Notes: generated by a model not told the origin, from the sequence alone. A stretch of 64,000 nucleotides of DNA from Fusobacteriaceae bacterium (GCA_031272775.1 JAISTB010000039.1:1-64000), one strand, 5' to 3'. Shown: positions 14,833 to 22,864, counted from the first letter of the stretch. Program-made: numbers and translations.

Positions 14833-15399
14833 TCAGAATCCGACTTTCTGATATCCCGCCGGGAAATCAAAGGCGCCTTTGGGGACGCCGGCTTTCAGAT
14901 TTTCGATGATCATAAGGCTTTTCGCGCCCTGTTCGACGCCTTCAATGGCATAAACCTTCCCATCGTTGATATAGATTTTCGATTTTTTCCCCTGTATCTC
15001 GTATTCTTCATAAGGAAGCGTCTTTCCGTTGACCTCGCCCTTTCCCTCGCCGGTCTTTTTCAGATCGGAAAAGTCCGTTTGCAGACCCTGGGTCGCGTCC
15101 TGCCCGGCAGGCATTTTCATAATCATCTTCTGCGCGTCGGTGATCATATAGGAAGCGCCGTCTTTGCTGATGACCTTCATTTTCATGCCGCCCAGATCCA
15201 TGGTGACGGCCACGTTTTTCCCCTCGACGGCGAGGGAGCCTTTCATGGTCATGTTGACGCCCGCGCCGCTTACCTGGGCCGTGAAATCGAAGCTGCCGGG
15301 TCCTTTCATAATGTTGGCGAAATCATCGACGACGCCCGCCAGGGCGGTCAGGGAAAAAGCCACGATCAATATCCATATTATAGCAAATTTTTTCCGCAT
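14833..15399 (-). CDS. Secreted protein of unknown function (LolA/DUF4412-like fold suspected)
   Basis: 188 residues from ATG 15399 with AAGGAGG upstream. The signal peptide is MRKKFAIIWILIVAFSLTALA. The mature part is a series of alternating strands (VNMTMKGSLAVEG, VAVTMDLGGMKMKVISK, KTLPYEEYEIQGKKSKIYI) ending with PKGAFDFPAGYQKV, as seen in periplasmic proteins with a half-barrel fold such as LolA or DUF4412. The fold suggestion rests on pattern only. It lies divergent to the DinJ-Doc pair and in line with the OmpA-type gene. Confidence 0.6.
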   Translation of the reverse strand: MRKKFAIIWILIVAFSLTALAGVVDDFANIMKGPGSFDFTAQVSGAGVNMTMKGSLAVEGKNVAVTMDLGGMKMKVISKDGASYMITDAQKMIMKMPAGQDATQGLQTDFSDLKKTGEGKGEVNGKTLPYEEYEIQGKKSKIYINDGKVYAIEGVEQGAKSLMIIENLKAGVPKGAFDFPAGYQKVGF

Positions 15400-15449
15400 T
15401 GGGAACCTCCTTAAATATATTGTGTATTCTCTCGATTTCGTTAAATTTG

Positions 15450-15478
15450 TTGACAAGTGCAGGCATTTGTGGTATTCT
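15450..15478 (+). promoter_or_regulatory. Promoter of the DinJ-Doc toxin-antitoxin operon
   Basis: TTGACA (15450-15455), a 17-bp spacer and TATTCT (15473-15478), giving a leader of about 20 nt with AAAGGAG before the antitoxin ATG. Confidence 0.6.
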
Positions 15479-15504
15479 TGGATTATAAAGGAGTGTGATT
15501 ATAA

Positions 15505-15783
15505 ATGAGCAGAACTACGGTACAAATCCGGACAGACAGCGAAATCAAGCAAGCTTCCGATGATATTTTCAGGAGCCTCGGCATCACCATATCCGACGCC
15601 ATCAATATTTTTCTTCGGCAGTCCATTTTGCACAGGGGATTTCCCTTTGAGGTAAAACTCCCGAGAACGGAAAACCACGCAATGACCAATCACGTCAATG
15701 TCGCCGCGGATACTGACGTAGACGCCGTGGCTGAGCGCTTGCTTGCCAAGCACATCGAGGCTTTTGAAGTGTTGGCCAAATGA
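15505..15783 (+). CDS. RelB/DinJ-family antitoxin
   Basis: 92 residues. The N-terminus TTVQIRTDSEIKQASDDIF and LGITISDAINIFLRQSI form the ribbon-helix-helix of the RelB/DinJ family, followed by the usual GFPFEVKLP. It should bind its own promoter and, through the C-terminal half, the toxin. It overlaps the next gene by four bases (ATGA), so the two are translated together. DinJ proteins normally pair with YafQ/RelE toxins; here the partner is a Doc-type Fic protein. Confidence 0.85.
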   Translation: MSRTTVQIRTDSEIKQASDDIFRSLGITISDAINIFLRQSILHRGFPFEVKLPRTENHAMTNHVNVAADTDVDAVAERLLAKHIEAFEVLAK

Positions 15784-16157
15784 AAACGTTGACCAAAGCG
15801 CAGCTCCTGCACTTGCATGAAAAACTTCTGGAAAAAACCGGCGGCTTACCGGGAATCAGAGACGAGTCCCTGTTGAATTCATCGCTTGCAGGCCCCTTTC
15901 AGACCTTTGACGGCGTTGAGTTTTATCCGACTGTCGTCGGGAAAATCGCGCGAACTTCATACAATCTTGTTTGCAATCATCCTTTTATTGACGGGAACAA
16001 ACGGATCGGAATGCTGGTGATGTTGGTTCTCTTGGAATTGAATGAGATCACAGTTGAATTCAGCGACGAAGAAATCATCAAGATCGGATTGGATCTCGCC
16101 AAAGGGACTGTAACCGATCGGCAACTGGCCGAAATGATCAATTCTCATATCAAGTAA
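15780..16157 (+). CDS. Doc-type (death-on-curing) Fic toxin
   Basis: 125 residues with the Doc active site NHPFIDGNKRIGML, matching HxFx[D/N]xNKRxx. Doc enzymes phosphorylate elongation factor EF-Tu and stop translation. The N-terminal part GGLPGIRDESLLNSSLAGPFQTF is typical of the short Doc family. It is coupled to a DinJ-like antitoxin rather than the usual Phd. Its 3' end overlaps the convergent zinc-ribbon gene by eight bases. Confidence 0.85.
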   Translation: MKTLTKAQLLHLHEKLLEKTGGLPGIRDESLLNSSLAGPFQTFDGVEFYPTVVGKIARTSYNLVCNHPFIDGNKRIGMLVMLVLLELNEITVEFSDEEIIKIGLDLAKGTVTDRQLAEMINSHIK

Positions 16158-16734
16158 AGGAATGTCCTTCTTCCGCAGGTTGCTCCTGCTCCGCCATGGG
16201 GAGCTTCGTCCCGCAATCGACGCAAAACTTCGTCCCGATGACATTTTGTTTGCCGCAGGCGGGGCATACGGCCCCTTGAGCTACGGTTTCCGCCGGGAGT
16301 TCCGCGCCGCAGTTGGGGCAGAATTTTTGATTGGCCGCGGCGGGCTTGCCACAGGCCTTGCAGATTTTCATATTTTTGGCCGCTTCCGTGGCGAAGGTCT
16401 GGGCCGATCCCATAAAAGCCGCGAAGGCGCCGCCGAGGGCAGCCGCCGTCTGCTGGGCGTTGGCGCTGTTGACGGGCGCTCCTGTCCCGTCGGAGCTGGT
16501 GACCGTCGTATTGGTCGGGCCGAATTTTTCGTCCAGTTTCTCGTCGACCTTGGCGCCTACGGTCTGCTGAATCTTCTGACCGGCAATGTCCGCCGCCTTC
16601 CCCACCGCTTTACCCACGGTATTGGCCACCGTATTGGCGACAGTCCGGGTCGCCGCGTCTTTCACGGCGTTTCCGACGGCATTTCCCACGGTCTTTTTGA
16701 CCGTATCCTTCAAAATCTTATCAAACAATCCCAT
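16150..16734 (-). CDS. Double zinc-ribbon protein with MGLFDKILK N-terminus
   Basis: 194 residues from ATG 16734, preceded by AGGAGG; the longer upstream start is rejected. The N-terminus MGLFDKILKDTVKK is followed by an Ala/Val/Gly/Thr-rich amphipathic stretch of near-repeats (VGNAVGNAVKDAATRTVANT). Two zinc ribbons lie near the C-terminus: CKACGK...FCPNCG and CPACGK...FCVDCG. No signal peptide, so it is probably cytoplasmic, possibly attached to the membrane or a partner through the N-terminal helix. Function unknown. The N-terminus is shared with the protein at 13608-14093. Confidence 0.65.
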   Translation of the reverse strand: MGLFDKILKDTVKKTVGNAVGNAVKDAATRTVANTVANTVGKAVGKAADIAGQKIQQTVGAKVDEKLDEKFGPTNTTVTSSDGTGAPVNSANAQQTAAALGGAFAAFMGSAQTFATEAAKNMKICKACGKPAAANQKFCPNCGAELPAETVAQGAVCPACGKQNVIGTKFCVDCGTKLPMAEQEQPAEEGHSFT

Positions 16735-16786
16735 AAAACAATGCCTCCTGATTTTAAATTTCAACAGTAAATTTTTACTCCCCCCG

Positions 16787-17266
16787 CTATTCTTTCAACT
16801 CATAATTCGCGATGGTCAGAGTGCTGAATTTGTGATCCCCTTTCCCGCTCACATAAAAATGAACTTCCACCCAGTACGCGCCGTTTGAGCCGATCCATTT
16901 GTAGATCGAGGGTCCGAACACCTCGCTGTTTCCTATTTTGATGGGTTTTTTCGTTCCGTCTTCCTCCTGGACGAACTCATTTTGCGTGTATCCCGCCGCC
17001 TTGACTTCTTGGGCATAGGTTTTCGCTTCATCGATGTTGTCCCATTTCATACTGATCAGGATCACGTCGGCCTTGCTTTCCTCCGTGGATTTCAAGCCCG
17101 CAGTCTCCTTGGGATACATCCTCATGGGTCCCACCTTGTCGGCGGGCGGCGCCGGGACCTGCTTCGTGAACTTGTTGTCCGGCCAGGCTTTTTTGGCGCC
17201 GCTGCCGTATACAGCAGCTGAAAGCAGAAGGATCGCGGTGAGAATAAACAGCAGAACTTTTTTCAT
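16787..17266 (-). CDS. Secreted protein of unknown function
   Basis: 159 residues with a signal peptide (MKKVLLFILTAILLLSAAVYG) and an AGGAGG site before the ATG. The mature protein has a WPDNKFTKQVPAPP segment, then a small alpha/beta domain with an AKTYAQEVKAAGYTQNEF helix and strands YWVEVHFYV and KFSTLTIANYELKE. A similar arrangement (a WP-containing start, a helix holding a lysine-rich repeat, a final strand) appears in the next upstream gene, so the two may share a fold. I do not recognise the family. Confidence 0.55.
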   Translation of the reverse strand: MKKVLLFILTAILLLSAAVYGSGAKKAWPDNKFTKQVPAPPADKVGPMRMYPKETAGLKSTEESKADVILISMKWDNIDEAKTYAQEVKAAGYTQNEFVQEEDGTKKPIKIGNSEVFGPSIYKWIGSNGAYWVEVHFYVSGKGDHKFSTLTIANYELKE

Positions 17267-17299
17267 TTTCGTAAACTCCTCCTTGTATAATTATGATCA

Positions 17300-17343
17300 G
17301 CCCCCTTCTTAGAAGGAGGACGTCGCCTCGAGGCGACAGGGGC
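17300..17343. other. Branched palindromic element between two secreted-protein genes
   Basis: GCCCC...GGGGC encloses two hairpins, CTTC-TTA-GAAG and GTCGCC-TCGA-GGCGAC, giving a compact three-way junction in 44 bp. No T run follows on either strand, so it is not a classical terminator. It could be a dispersed REP-like repeat or an mRNA stability element. Confidence 0.5.
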
Positions 17344-17347
17344 TTGC

Positions 17348-18241
17348 TCAATTCAAATCATTAAATGTAATTAAAAGCGCCCCTTCGATATAATCCACCA
17401 CGATCTCGACCAGGTACTTTGACCCGTCTTTCATGGCGTCGGCGGGCCAGAAGCTCACATCGGTATACTCAATGCCGCTTTCATGTCCGAAGGATATGGT
17501 ATAATAGGGTTCTCCCGGATCAAGGATGATATCCGGGACTTTGTTTTCCTTGAGCTTTTTAAACCAGACGTCATAGTCTTCTTTGGAGACGCCCTCAACC
17601 AGGAGGTCGATATGCCGTCCGTCGTTTTCAATGCGACCGTAGACTTTTCCGCCGGGACTGGGGAAATCGACGCCGATGAGTTTTTTAATCTCCGACTTCG
17701 GCCATTTCATCTCGGAATAGAATTTTGCTTGGGGATCGGCGGCGGGATCAAGGACGTTGACGGCGACCAGCTCATTCAGGGGATTCCAGCCGACCTCGAC
17801 GAAGGCAAGCTTTCCCTTGTACAGGTACGCCGCCGAGTAACGCCATCTGCCGTTGCCGTCTACTTGAGTCAGCTGCTCTTTGTTCCGCGCCGGGACAAAG
17901 CGTCCGCTCCCGTAGAGATGCAGTCCCCGGAAGCCCTTTTCCCAGAGCAGATCGACGAGTTTGTCAAAGGAAGCCTTATCCGATTTGGCCTCGGCGAAAA
18001 AGGTATTGGTATACCGTCCGAAATTCGTGTTATCGTTCCAGCTGATAGAGATTTCCCCGTTGTTCTTCTCCAAGGGCAGATCCGGCAGGCTCAGTTGTTC
18101 CCAGACCGCAGCCGGGGGCCATTGTCCGTTGACATAACCCTGAGGCTTGGGAATCAGGGGTTCCCCCTTCGGCGGAGCGGCGCACAGGGTCCAGCTCAGG
18201 AGTAAAAAGAAAGCGCTCAGGACGAAGATGATTTTTTTCAT
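17348..18241 (-). CDS. Secreted protein of unknown function
   Basis: 297 residues with signal peptide MKKIIFVLSAFFLLLSWTLC and GAGGAGG before the ATG. The mature chain has QGYVNGQWPPAAVWEQLSLP near its start, a repeated helix pattern (FDKLVDLLWEKGFRGLHL, then YDVWFKKLKENKVPDIIL) and strand-rich segments between, suggesting two related halves. No enzyme motif is visible. It is the first gene of a minus-strand series of envelope proteins running to the OmpA-type gene; an inverted repeat at 18268-18313 lies in its upstream region. Confidence 0.55.
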   Translation of the reverse strand: MKKIIFVLSAFFLLLSWTLCAAPPKGEPLIPKPQGYVNGQWPPAAVWEQLSLPDLPLEKNNGEISISWNDNTNFGRYTNTFFAEAKSDKASFDKLVDLLWEKGFRGLHLYGSGRFVPARNKEQLTQVDGNGRWRYSAAYLYKGKLAFVEVGWNPLNELVAVNVLDPAADPQAKFYSEMKWPKSEIKKLIGVDFPSPGGKVYGRIENDGRHIDLLVEGVSKEDYDVWFKKLKENKVPDIILDPGEPYYTISFGHESGIEYTDVSFWPADAMKDGSKYLVEIVVDYIEGALLITFNDLN

Positions 18242-18267
18242 AATTGCGTGTTTCCTCCTCTTTAAAA

Positions 18268-18313
18268 AAATCGTGTCAATTCTGCTTGAAGATTATCACA
18301 GAAAACACGATTT
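18268..18313. promoter_or_regulatory. Inverted repeat upstream of the secreted-protein series
   Basis: AAATCGTGT (18268-18276) and ACACGATTT (18305-18313) form a perfect 9-bp inverted repeat with 28 bp between. It lies 26 bp before the start codon at 18241 (minus strand), with a GATAAT-like -10 between the arms. Operator or 5' leader hairpin; no clear -35 was found. The remaining stretch to 18460 is AT-rich and shows no gene. Confidence 0.4.
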
Positions 18314-18460
18314 GTATATTAGAGAGGCTCTATTTTTTTCACGATCTTCATTTTTACAGAGCATTTTTTTACTTTACGATATCAGAGAGTCTATTATATC
18401 AGGCAGTTGTTTACTCCATATTGCTCGTGAAATCCACCGTTCCAGGATAAATTGGAAAGC

Positions 18461-19636
18461 TTATAAAAATATCGGTACTTTTCCCAGCAAAAATGAGTCG
18501 AGTTCCGTCTCTCTGCTTCCGACGATGAGCGCGTATGCTTGCGGATACATTTTTTTAAAGGTCAAACTACCGCCGACATTCTTCACCCGGCCGCTTTTGA
18601 CTTCAATCGCTGTGGTTTGTTCCCCTTTTCTGATCACAAAATCCACCTCGTGATTCCGTTCCCGCCACCAGTAAACATCAAAACCCTCCTCCTGTCCGCG
18701 AGCCAGAAGATATGCACCGACGGCGCTTTCCACAAGCCTGCCGCGTTCGGTGGGATTATCCAGCAGACGCCTTCTGCCGGCGCCGGCGGCAAATGTCATC
18801 AAGGCTGTATTATACACGAGAAGACGCGGGGCGCCTTTCCGGATCCGGATCCTGTCGCCGGAATAATTCGTGAGTCCGGTCAACATGCCGGCTTTTCCCA
18901 AAAGCTCAAGATAATGCGCCATTGTGACGGTGTTGCCCGCGTCCTGCAGCTGCCCGAGCATTTTGGTGAATGACAATTCCTGTGCGCTGTATCCCGCGCC
19001 GAGCATGAAAAGCGAGCGCAATAACGCCGGTTTTCTTACTTCTTCCAGCATCAGGATATCTTGGGAAATCGTCGGTTCCACAATAGATGCGCCCAAATAA
19101 CGCGCCCAGCGGTCTTCATCTTTGATGAGGGACGCCGCCCCCGGATAGCCGCCGAAAAACAAAAAATCCTCGAGCGTAAATCCGAAGGCTTCCTTGCACT
19201 CCGCGAAATTCCAGTGCGGAGAGTACAGCACTTCAAATCGTCCCATCAGGGATTCCGACAGACCTTTCTGCAGCAGCAAAGCGGAGGAACCGCTAAGAAG
19301 CACTTTCAGAGGAATATGAAGCCTCGTGTCTTCATCCCAGAGCAGCTTGACATGTGACGACCATTGGCTGATTTTTTGGATTTCATCTATAATGAGGATC
19401 GCCTCTCCCGATCCGGCAAGGCTCCTTGCTTTTTCCCATTCATTTCTGAGCCATTCGGGGGAAACAAGGTTGGGGTCGTCGGCTGCGATGTAATGATATG
19501 TGGCGCCCAGTTGTTCCAACGCTTGGACAACGGCGGTCGTTTTTCCGGTTTGTCGCGGGCCGACAACGATCTGTAGAAACCGGCGGGGTTCTGACAATCT
19601 CTGGACAAGTTGCAAAACCAGTTTTCTTGCGAACAT
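18461..19636 (-). CDS. Second ATPase with AAA and DUF4143 domains
   Basis: 391 residues. Walker A GPRQTGKT (26-33), Walker B LIIDEIQK (about 81-88), a sensor strand VLLSGSSALLL, then the DUF4143 half with the nuclease-like pair HEVDFVIRKG and TAIEVKSG near residue 345-365. It belongs to a different branch from the ATPase at 2047-3321 (the Walker B is DEIQ rather than DEWQ). The start at 19636 has AGGAGG upstream. Its promoter overlaps paired TTACTC repeats that resemble the repeats of the first ATPase. Function of the family is unclear. Confidence 0.85.
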   Translation of the reverse strand: MFARKLVLQLVQRLSEPRRFLQIVVGPRQTGKTTAVVQALEQLGATYHYIAADDPNLVSPEWLRNEWEKARSLAGSGEAILIIDEIQKISQWSSHVKLLWDEDTRLHIPLKVLLSGSSALLLQKGLSESLMGRFEVLYSPHWNFAECKEAFGFTLEDFLFFGGYPGAASLIKDEDRWARYLGASIVEPTISQDILMLEEVRKPALLRSLFMLGAGYSAQELSFTKMLGQLQDAGNTVTMAHYLELLGKAGMLTGLTNYSGDRIRIRKGAPRLLVYNTALMTFAAGAGRRRLLDNPTERGRLVESAVGAYLLARGQEEGFDVYWWRERNHEVDFVIRKGEQTTAIEVKSGRVKNVGGSLTFKKMYPQAYALIVGSRETELDSFLLGKVPIFL

Positions 19637-19649
19637 GAGGGGCCTCCTT

Positions 19650-19710
19650 ACAAATTACTCGATATACTTTACTATTTACTCATTATACTGAGTAATTTGT
19701 AAAATGTCAA
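19650..19710 (-). promoter_or_regulatory. Consensus promoter overlapped by operator repeats (second DUF4143 ATPase)
   Basis: On the minus strand TTGACA (19710-19705), a 17-bp spacer and TATAAT (19687-19682): a perfect consensus. A perfect 11-bp inverted repeat, ACAAATTACTC (19650-19660) and GAGTAATTTGT (19690-19700), brackets the -10. TTACTC also recurs directly at 19655 and 19676, 21 bp apart, each followed by a TATACT-like block. Read on the gene strand the unit is AGTATAnnGAGTAA, close to AGTATAAAGTAA in the 23-bp repeats at 1870-2007. Confidence 0.7.
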
Positions 19711-19781
19711 GAATTTTCTCTTTTTTTAACCTTTTGACTCAAAAAATTGTGGTTTGATGGATGGCTCAAACACATGCCGGA

Positions 19782-21395
19782 TCAGCTATCCGGGAAGATT
19801 TCCGCGTACTTCCCGCTCTTCTTGATCAGGTCCAGATAGACGAGCAGCTCGTTTTTATTGGCGACCTTCAGCTTTTGGTACAGATGCGTCGAATGGACCC
19901 GCAGCGTCCCTTCGGAAATAAACATGGCCTTCTTGATGTCCTCGCTGTTGCGACCTTCGGCGTAATACTGGAACAGCACCATTTCCGTAGGCGTCAGAGT
20001 TCTTGCCGCCGCGATAAAATCGTCGAGGATGTTGCGGACGATTTCGGCCTCTCCCCGGAGTTCCTGCCCCGCCTTGTGGGAAGCGAGCAGGCGCGTAATC
20101 AGCAGATCCACTTCGGGAATATTCGTGCGGATCTCCTGGGGGAGAATTTCCCCGCCAAGCCGCGCGGTTTGTTCGGTAATGGGCCGGACGATCCGCTTGC
20201 TGATGACGACCGCAAGGAGGATTCCGATTGCCAAAAATACCGTAAATATCGCGGTCAGGATCAGTCTTTGCCGGTTGACCATCTCGTCAAAGGCCCGCTT
20301 GGGAATCGCGGTCATGACGGAAAATTTCTGCGCCTCAAAGGGAGAACCTTTAGCGTAAAGGTCCATCGTGTCGTGCAGACCCAGCAGCGTTTCGGCGTTC
20401 TGTCCGCCGTAAATTTCAAGACCGCCCAGCGTCCCTTGATAGGTATATACCGTCTCCCGGGGCTCGGCGCCGCTTCGGGTCAATGTCCCCGAGATCAGGG
20501 CGTTTTCCGTGGAGACGCCGCCGCTGTCATAGAGCGAAAACAGGTGGATCGTCCCCGGGAGCGCCTCCTGCGGCGGATCAAACAGCGAACGGAAATGCAT
20601 TTCCCCGATTTCGAAACCGCAGACCCCGAGGATCCCCCCGTAGGAATCGGGTACGGGAATCGAGCAGATCAGGGCGTTTCGTTCGCCTACGTCGAGGGCG
20701 TCCTCGAAGGTCCAGAAATACTGTCTCGAAAGAACCAAATCGGGGTTTTCGCGGATTTCCGCGACCGGCCCCCGGTAAAATTCCCGTCCCGCCGTGTGGA
20801 ACTCGAGATCCCAACGGGCTTGAAGCGTCATGCCCGATTTGATGGCCAAAAGGGGAATCCCCCGGAGAAAAAGCTTGTTTTCCGGAATATCTGCCATTTC
20901 AGGTTCTGCGCTGCGGAGGAACAAGCCGGCCCTAGAATCTGCGGCGTCGGGGAGATCGGGATTGACCGTCGTTTCGAGGGCCATAAAGATCCCGTTGGCC
21001 GAAGAGACGTCCAGTCTGGCCGAAAGGACCGGAAGTTCTTTTTCTTCCAGCATCAGGATGAGATCGGGATGTCCCGAAAGCTCGGGAAAGGAAATTTCCG
21101 CCCGGGCGAGGAATTCTTCGATATCGCCCGAGAGCTGTCGCGAGAGCCGGACCGTCTCCACGGCCATGTCGCCAAAGATTTTTTCGGCGTTCTGGACGTA
21201 GCGGGAATGGGCCGTCGTGACTTCCCGCAAAATTTCCCGGGACGCCGTGGAAAAGCTTCCGGTAAAGGCGAGGACCGCCAGGATCCCCGAAATCAGCGCG
21301 ATGACTGAGACGGCAAAAAACCCCGCGATCCGCAGACGCAGGGAAATGTCAGCCTCGCGGGAGGCCCGGATCAATTCGCTCAGTTTTCCTTTCAT
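19782..21395 (-). CDS. Membrane-bound sensor with C-terminal LuxR-type DNA-binding domain
   Basis: 537 residues. A first membrane helix at about 22-45 is followed by a large extracytoplasmic sensor region of roughly 330 residues (Cache-like by layout), a second helix (LILTAIFTVFLAIGILLAVV, about 380-400) and a HAMP-like stretch. A LuxR/GerE helix-turn-helix follows near 467-525: LTPTEMVLFQYYAEGRNSED, then EGTLRVHSTHLYQKLKV. There is no receiver or kinase domain, so the protein would sense outside and bind DNA itself. It lies 40 bp downstream of a solute-binding lipoprotein gene on the same strand, which probably supplies or is the ligand partner. Confidence 0.8.
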   Translation of the reverse strand: MKGKLSELIRASREADISLRLRIAGFFAVSVIALISGILAVLAFTGSFSTASREILREVTTAHSRYVQNAEKIFGDMAVETVRLSRQLSGDIEEFLARAEISFPELSGHPDLILMLEEKELPVLSARLDVSSANGIFMALETTVNPDLPDAADSRAGLFLRSAEPEMADIPENKLFLRGIPLLAIKSGMTLQARWDLEFHTAGREFYRGPVAEIRENPDLVLSRQYFWTFEDALDVGERNALICSIPVPDSYGGILGVCGFEIGEMHFRSLFDPPQEALPGTIHLFSLYDSGGVSTENALISGTLTRSGAEPRETVYTYQGTLGGLEIYGGQNAETLLGLHDTMDLYAKGSPFEAQKFSVMTAIPKRAFDEMVNRQRLILTAIFTVFLAIGILLAVVISKRIVRPITEQTARLGGEILPQEIRTNIPEVDLLITRLLASHKAGQELRGEAEIVRNILDDFIAAARTLTPTEMVLFQYYAEGRNSEDIKKAMFISEGTLRVHSTHLYQKLKVANKNELLVYLDLIKKSGKYAEIFPDS

Positions 21396-21435
21396 AAGCT
21401 GCGCTCAACTCCCGCGCGAGAAATGGGACGCTTCG

Positions 21436-22821
21436 TCAAAATTCCCGCTTGAAGCGCTCAAGGGCTTCGGCGCTCTCAACGGGACCGCCTTTTTCTTTGG
21501 CTTCCAGCGCGGCCCGTTGCATGGCTTTGGAGAATTTCCCCTGCAACGCGTCAAAGCCTGAAAATATCGGCGGAAAATAGAAATGATAGGCGGATTGCAT
21601 GGCAATCCCTGTCAGCGTGGATTTTCTGACGTTTTTGTTTTCGATGAGGGCCAGCGTATCGCTTTTGCCGAAATCCCGGATCGCTTCCTTCGTCACCGGC
21701 AGATAGCCCGCTTTGATGGCAAAGGCCGTGTTCTGTTTCGGGGCCGTGAACCATTTGAGGAAAACGGCCGCCGCTTTTTCCCGTTCGGGCGTCGATTTCG
21801 CGATCAGCATGCCGCCGCCGCGCTGTACGGCGATCTTTTCCCCGCCTTTAAAAACCGGATAGGGCAGGATCTCAAATTCCACATCCTCTTTGGTATTATT
21901 GAGGTAGGTTACGGTATCGGGGTAAAACATGGCCCCGGCGGAGGTACTCGTCACGCAGACGATTTCTCCGTATTTGGCGAGATAATTGCCGTAGTTGTCA
22001 AAAATGGCGACGGATCCCCGAACGGCAGGCGTATAGTAGCTGTCCCAGATTTTGCGGAAGGCCCCGCCGGAAAAATCGAGGGCCTCGTCCCGGACCAGAT
22101 GCTCCCCCAACTGTTCCATACCGATCATGGCGTAGTTGAAGAGCTTGTCGGGATAGTAAAAATTTTTTCCGTCGCCGGGAATGTCGGGCGTCTTTGCGTC
22201 TGTCCAGGCGTAATATTTTTCGCCCGCCGCGAGAATCCCCTCAAAGGTCTCAAAGCAGGACCAGTCTACGCCGGTTTCCGCCGCAAAGCGCTCAAAGAAG
22301 GTCTTATTGACATAGAGGACCTCCGTCGATTTGGCGATGGGCAAAAGATAAAGGGTCTCCCCGCCCAGTTTTCCCTCTTCTAGGAATTCGGGCACGTAGC
22401 GCGAGAGCTCTTCCGGGGAGAATTGCGTCCCGAAGTCCATCAGGGCTCCGGTCCTGGCCAGGATGACGGCGATATCGGGATAGGCCACGGCCATATCCGG
22501 TAAACCCGGCGCACCGGGATCTTTATTGGCCGCCGCGATCAATTTTTCGTTGATGACCGAAGCGTTGGCGACGCCGGTCACTTTGACGATAATCCCCTGT
22601 TCCGCTCCCGTCGTGGCGTTGAATTCGGCCACAAGGTCGTCCATAGCGGCGCGCATCTGCTCCACGTAGGTGTGCCAGAGCGTGATTGTGATTTCTTTGT
22701 TTTTCTTCCGTCCGGGCAGACAGCCCGAAAGGAGGAGAAGGAGAGCGCACAGGCAGAAGGCGGAAAAAGCACTTCTGATCCAATAATTGGTGAAATGAGT
22801 ACAATACTGTTTTTTGTTCAA
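21436..22821 (-). CDS. Extracellular solute-binding lipoprotein (ABC-type SBP, no transporter genes nearby)
   Basis: 461 residues from TTG 22821, which has AGGGGG just upstream. The lipobox is LLLSGC with the lipid cysteine at 34. The mature protein is a family 1 extracellular solute-binding protein: ITITLWHTYVEQMRAAMDDL at the start, YLLPIAKSTEVLYVNKTFF, and FLKWFTAPKQNTAFAIKAGY near the end. Such proteins usually deliver sugars or polyols to an ABC importer, but no permease or ATPase gene is next to it. The following gene is the membrane-bound LuxR-type sensor, so it may serve in signalling. Confidence 0.85.
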   Translation of the reverse strand: MNKKQYCTHFTNYWIRSAFSAFCLCALLLLLSGCLPGRKKNKEITITLWHTYVEQMRAAMDDLVAEFNATTGAEQGIIVKVTGVANASVINEKLIAAANKDPGAPGLPDMAVAYPDIAVILARTGALMDFGTQFSPEELSRYVPEFLEEGKLGGETLYLLPIAKSTEVLYVNKTFFERFAAETGVDWSCFETFEGILAAGEKYYAWTDAKTPDIPGDGKNFYYPDKLFNYAMIGMEQLGEHLVRDEALDFSGGAFRKIWDSYYTPAVRGSVAIFDNYGNYLAKYGEIVCVTSTSAGAMFYPDTVTYLNNTKEDVEFEILPYPVFKGGEKIAVQRGGGMLIAKSTPEREKAAAVFLKWFTAPKQNTAFAIKAGYLPVTKEAIRDFGKSDTLALIENKNVRKSTLTGIAMQSAYHFYFPPIFSGFDALQGKFSKAMQRAALEAKEKGGPVESAEALERFKREF

Positions 22822-22864
22822 TTTTCCCCCTGCATGACGTAAAATACGAATTCTCTACCCTATT

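Noticed and set aside
19761-21308. A 515-codon open frame on the plus strand opposite the LuxR-type gene
   Set aside because: Its translation is rich in Arg, Gly and Asp without domains, while the minus strand gives a clear membrane sensor with a LuxR domain. GC-rich third positions keep the antisense frame open.
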